Part shown: piece by piece, positions 20,028 through 21,645 of the stretch | Numbering within the stretch: the first letter of the stretch is position 1 | How the letters are laid out: every line of letters begins with the position of its first letter | DNA from: CAYYMD01 sp964480425 | GTDB lineage: Bacteria; Planctomycetota; Phycisphaerae; SM23-33 | Reading direction: 5' to 3' | Length of the DNA stretch: 21,645 nt | Assembly (NCBI GenBank): GCA_964480425.1 | Contig: CAYZPY010000026.1 | Span: forward strand, 1-21,645 | Position numbers and translations under genes: made by a program | Notes under the pieces: generated by a model | What the model was told of the DNA's origin: nothing | Databases searched by the model: none | What the model saw: the letters and a program-made list of their open reading frames with translations, nothing else

Positions 20028-21317
20028 CTAATCCTGTGGTCGGGTTATTATCAGAGTGTTGTTCTGCCCGCCGAAGCCGAAGCTGTTCGACATGCAGATG
20101 TTCAGATCGGCCTTTCGCGGCTGGTTGGGTACGTAGTCCAGGTCGCAGTTGGGGTCCGGGACGCTGTAATTCGTGGTCGGTGGGATGACGCCGTCGCGCA
20201 TGGCCAGCACGCACGAAATGAGCTCCGTGGCGCCGGCGGCGGCGATGAGATGCCCTATCATGCTCTTTATGCTGGAGATCGGAACCTTTTTGGCGCGCTG
20301 GGCGAAGACTTTCTTTATCGCCCGAGTCTCGACCAGGTCGTTCTGCTGGGTGGCCGTGCCGTGCGCCGAGATGTAGTCTATGTCGCCAGGGGACAGTTGC
20401 GCGTCGTGCAGCGCCGCCTGCATGCTCCCGGCGGCGCCCTCGCCCTGGGGGTCCTGGTCGGTGATGCGGAACGCGTCGGCGCTGGCGCCGTATCCGATAA
20501 TCTCCGCCAGTATCTTCGCGCCCCGCGCCCTGGCGTGCTGGTAGTCCTCGATAATCAGAATGCTGGCGCCCTCGCCCAGTATGAACCCGTCGCGCGTCAT
20601 GTCGAACGGGCGGGAGGCGGTCTCGATTTCGTCGTTGCGGGTCGAAAGGGCCGTGAGGCGCACGAAACCCGTCACGCCGTAGGGATGTATCATGCTGTGC
20701 GCGCCGCCGGTGATTATCGCCTCGGCATCGCCCCGGCGTATCTGGAGAACCGCCTCGCCTATCGCCTGCGTGCTGGCCGCGCAGGCGGTCAGAACGTTGA
20801 ACGCCGGACCGTGCACGTCGAACTCGTTGGCGAGGTGCGCGACCACCATGTTGGATTCCTGCTCTATCTCGCGGTGGAGGTCCATGCGCTGTCGCGCCAG
20901 GCGTGCCCATTTGCGGGTGTCCACGCGCCCCTCGTCCCAGGCGTCGACCATCAGCGAGGTGAAATTATCGAAGTCCAGCGAACCCTCGCCGCTGCCCAGG
21001 TAGATGCCCATGTTGGACCGGTCCAGTTCGCTGGATTCGTCCAGGTTCGCCTGTTTCCACGCCTCCGCCGCCGCGGCCAGTGCGAACTTGCAGTGCCGAC
21101 CGGCGTGACGGTGATTTTGCGCGTCTTCCACGTGGCGGGACAGGTCGAAGTCCTTGACCTGTGCGGAGAATGTCACCGGGAACGTTTCGGCGTCGAAAAG
21201 TTCGGTCTTGCTGACGCCGCTTTTTCCCTCCAGCATCGCCCGCCAGGTGTCCTCCACGTTGTGCGCCAGTGGATTGACCGTTCCCATTCCCGTTATGACT
21301 ACTCGTCTTTTGCTCAT
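20028..21317 (-). CDS. Beta-ketoacyl-ACP synthase, FabF type
   Basis: The enzyme condenses malonyl-ACP with a growing acyl chain. The start at 21317 gives MSKRRVVITGMGTVNPLA, the usual FabF N-terminus, and 429 residues. The catalytic triad is complete: Cys179 in TACAAST, His319 in AHGTAT and His356 in KSMIGHLIAAAG. The end FGFGGQNNTLI is typical. A stretch at about residues 103-165 is charged and unlike housekeeping FabF, suggesting a specialised enzyme. The ATG overlaps the stop of the upstream ketosynthase-like gene (ATGA), so the two are translationally coupled like the KS-alpha and KS-beta of type II polyketide systems. The product cannot be named. Confidence 0.94.
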   Translation of the reverse strand: MSKRRVVITGMGTVNPLAHNVEDTWRAMLEGKSGVSKTELFDAETFPVTFSAQVKDFDLSRHVEDAQNHRHAGRHCKFALAAAAEAWKQANLDESSELDRSNMGIYLGSGEGSLDFDNFTSLMVDAWDEGRVDTRKWARLARQRMDLHREIEQESNMVVAHLANEFDVHGPAFNVLTACAASTQAIGEAVLQIRRGDAEAIITGGAHSMIHPYGVTGFVRLTALSTRNDEIETASRPFDMTRDGFILGEGASILIIEDYQHARARGAKILAEIIGYGASADAFRITDQDPQGEGAAGSMQAALHDAQLSPGDIDYISAHGTATQQNDLVETRAIKKVFAQRAKKVPISSIKSMIGHLIAAAGATELISCVLAMRDGVIPPTTNYSVPDPNCDLDYVPNQPRKADLNICMSNSFGFGGQNNTLIITRPQD

Positions 21318-21645
21318 GATTCGGTTCGCTTCAGCACGCACGCCCCGCTCTGCCCGCCCACGCTGAACGAGCCGGACACGGCGTATTCGATGTCCGCGTC
21401 GTAGGCGTCGCGCGAAAAGTTCAGTTTGCAGTCCTGGTCGCACTGCTCGAAGTTGGCCGAGGGCGGCGCCGCGCCGTTGTGCAGCGCCATGGCGGCCACC
21501 GCCAGCTCCACGCCGCCGGCGCCGGCGAACAGCGAACCTATGGTTCCGGTCACCGACACCGCGGGAATCTCCTGGGCCCTTGGTCCCAGCGCCGCGCACC
21601 ACGCCTTGGTCTCGCGCCGGTCCTCGCCCGGCACGCCCGTGCCGT
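21314..21645 (-). CDS. Ketosynthase-like protein, possible chain length factor (partial)
   Basis: Only the C-terminal part (110 residues) is in the window; the frame is open to the right edge. It begins GTGVPGEDRRETKAW, corresponding to the end of the HGTGT block of ketosynthases. In the next block the family's K..GH is replaced by TGTIGSLFAGAGG, so the third catalytic residue, a His in FabF, is Ser here. The end FSVGGQSGACVLKR fits the fold. Loss of an active-site residue next to an active ketosynthase is what chain length factors (KS-beta) show. Whether its active-site Cys is also lost lies outside the window. Its stop overlaps the FabF-type start by four bases. Confidence 0.85.
   Translation of the reverse strand, partial: GTGVPGEDRRETKAWCAALGPRAQEIPAVSVTGTIGSLFAGAGGVELAVAAMALHNGAAPPSANFEQCDQDCKLNFSRDAYDADIEYAVSGSFSVGGQSGACVLKRTES

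Noticed and set aside
19974..21404. Long plus-strand frame of 476 codons opposite the ketosynthase gene
   Set aside because: The minus strand has an intact ketosynthase with its catalytic triad.

Overview
The window is a GC-rich bacterial chromosome segment, probably from a member of the Planctomycetota (Phycisphaerae-like) assembled from a metagenome. The lineage call is an inference. It rests on two GroEL paralogues, a Tat-type sulfatase, a bacterial GH3-type adenylating enzyme, tandem GH130 genes, and two membrane proteins whose sequence style I associate with planctomycetes. A run of ten N bases at 7374-7383 marks an assembly gap inside a groEL gene.

Layout. Positions 1-1083 (+) hold the 3' part of a dGTPase-like HD hydrolase ending in a strong terminator. 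It faces a large membrane protein of unknown function with an acidic tail (1282-3201, -), and the space between them is rich in repeats and hairpins. From 3392 to 10969 every gene is on the minus strand. In transcription order they are groEL2, groES, groEL1, a Tat-exported sulfatase, dnaJ, grpE and an FmdB-type zinc ribbon gene. This is a protein-folding block into which a sulfatase has been placed; dnaK and hrcA are absent from the window and no CIRCE operator is visible. Positions 10970-11612 are gene-poor but hold a decayed DNA methyltransferase 3' end and a small facing ORF. A short two-helix membrane protein (11613-11933, -) is divergent from mutS (12138-14855, +). MutS carries an in-frame, repeat-flanked insert.

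Between mutS and the next gene lies a 160-bp MITE-like palindromic element (14954-15113). From 15177 to the right edge all genes are again on the minus strand: a GH3-family acyl-adenylating enzyme, two translationally coupled GH130 genes preceded by a membrane-anchored alpha/beta hydrolase, and an active-site-complete ketosynthase (FabF type) coupled to a second, truncated ketosynthase-like protein. That second protein has lost a catalytic His, as in chain length factors.

How the genes fit together: GroEL/GroES and DnaJ/GrpE serve protein folding. The sulfatase and GH130 genes point to polysaccharide use. The ketosynthase pair suggests a type II fatty acid or polyketide pathway that continues beyond the right edge. 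No complete novel defence or mobile system was found. The most unusual items are the MITE-like element, the decayed methyltransferase, the MutS insert and the ketosynthase/chain-length-factor-like pair.
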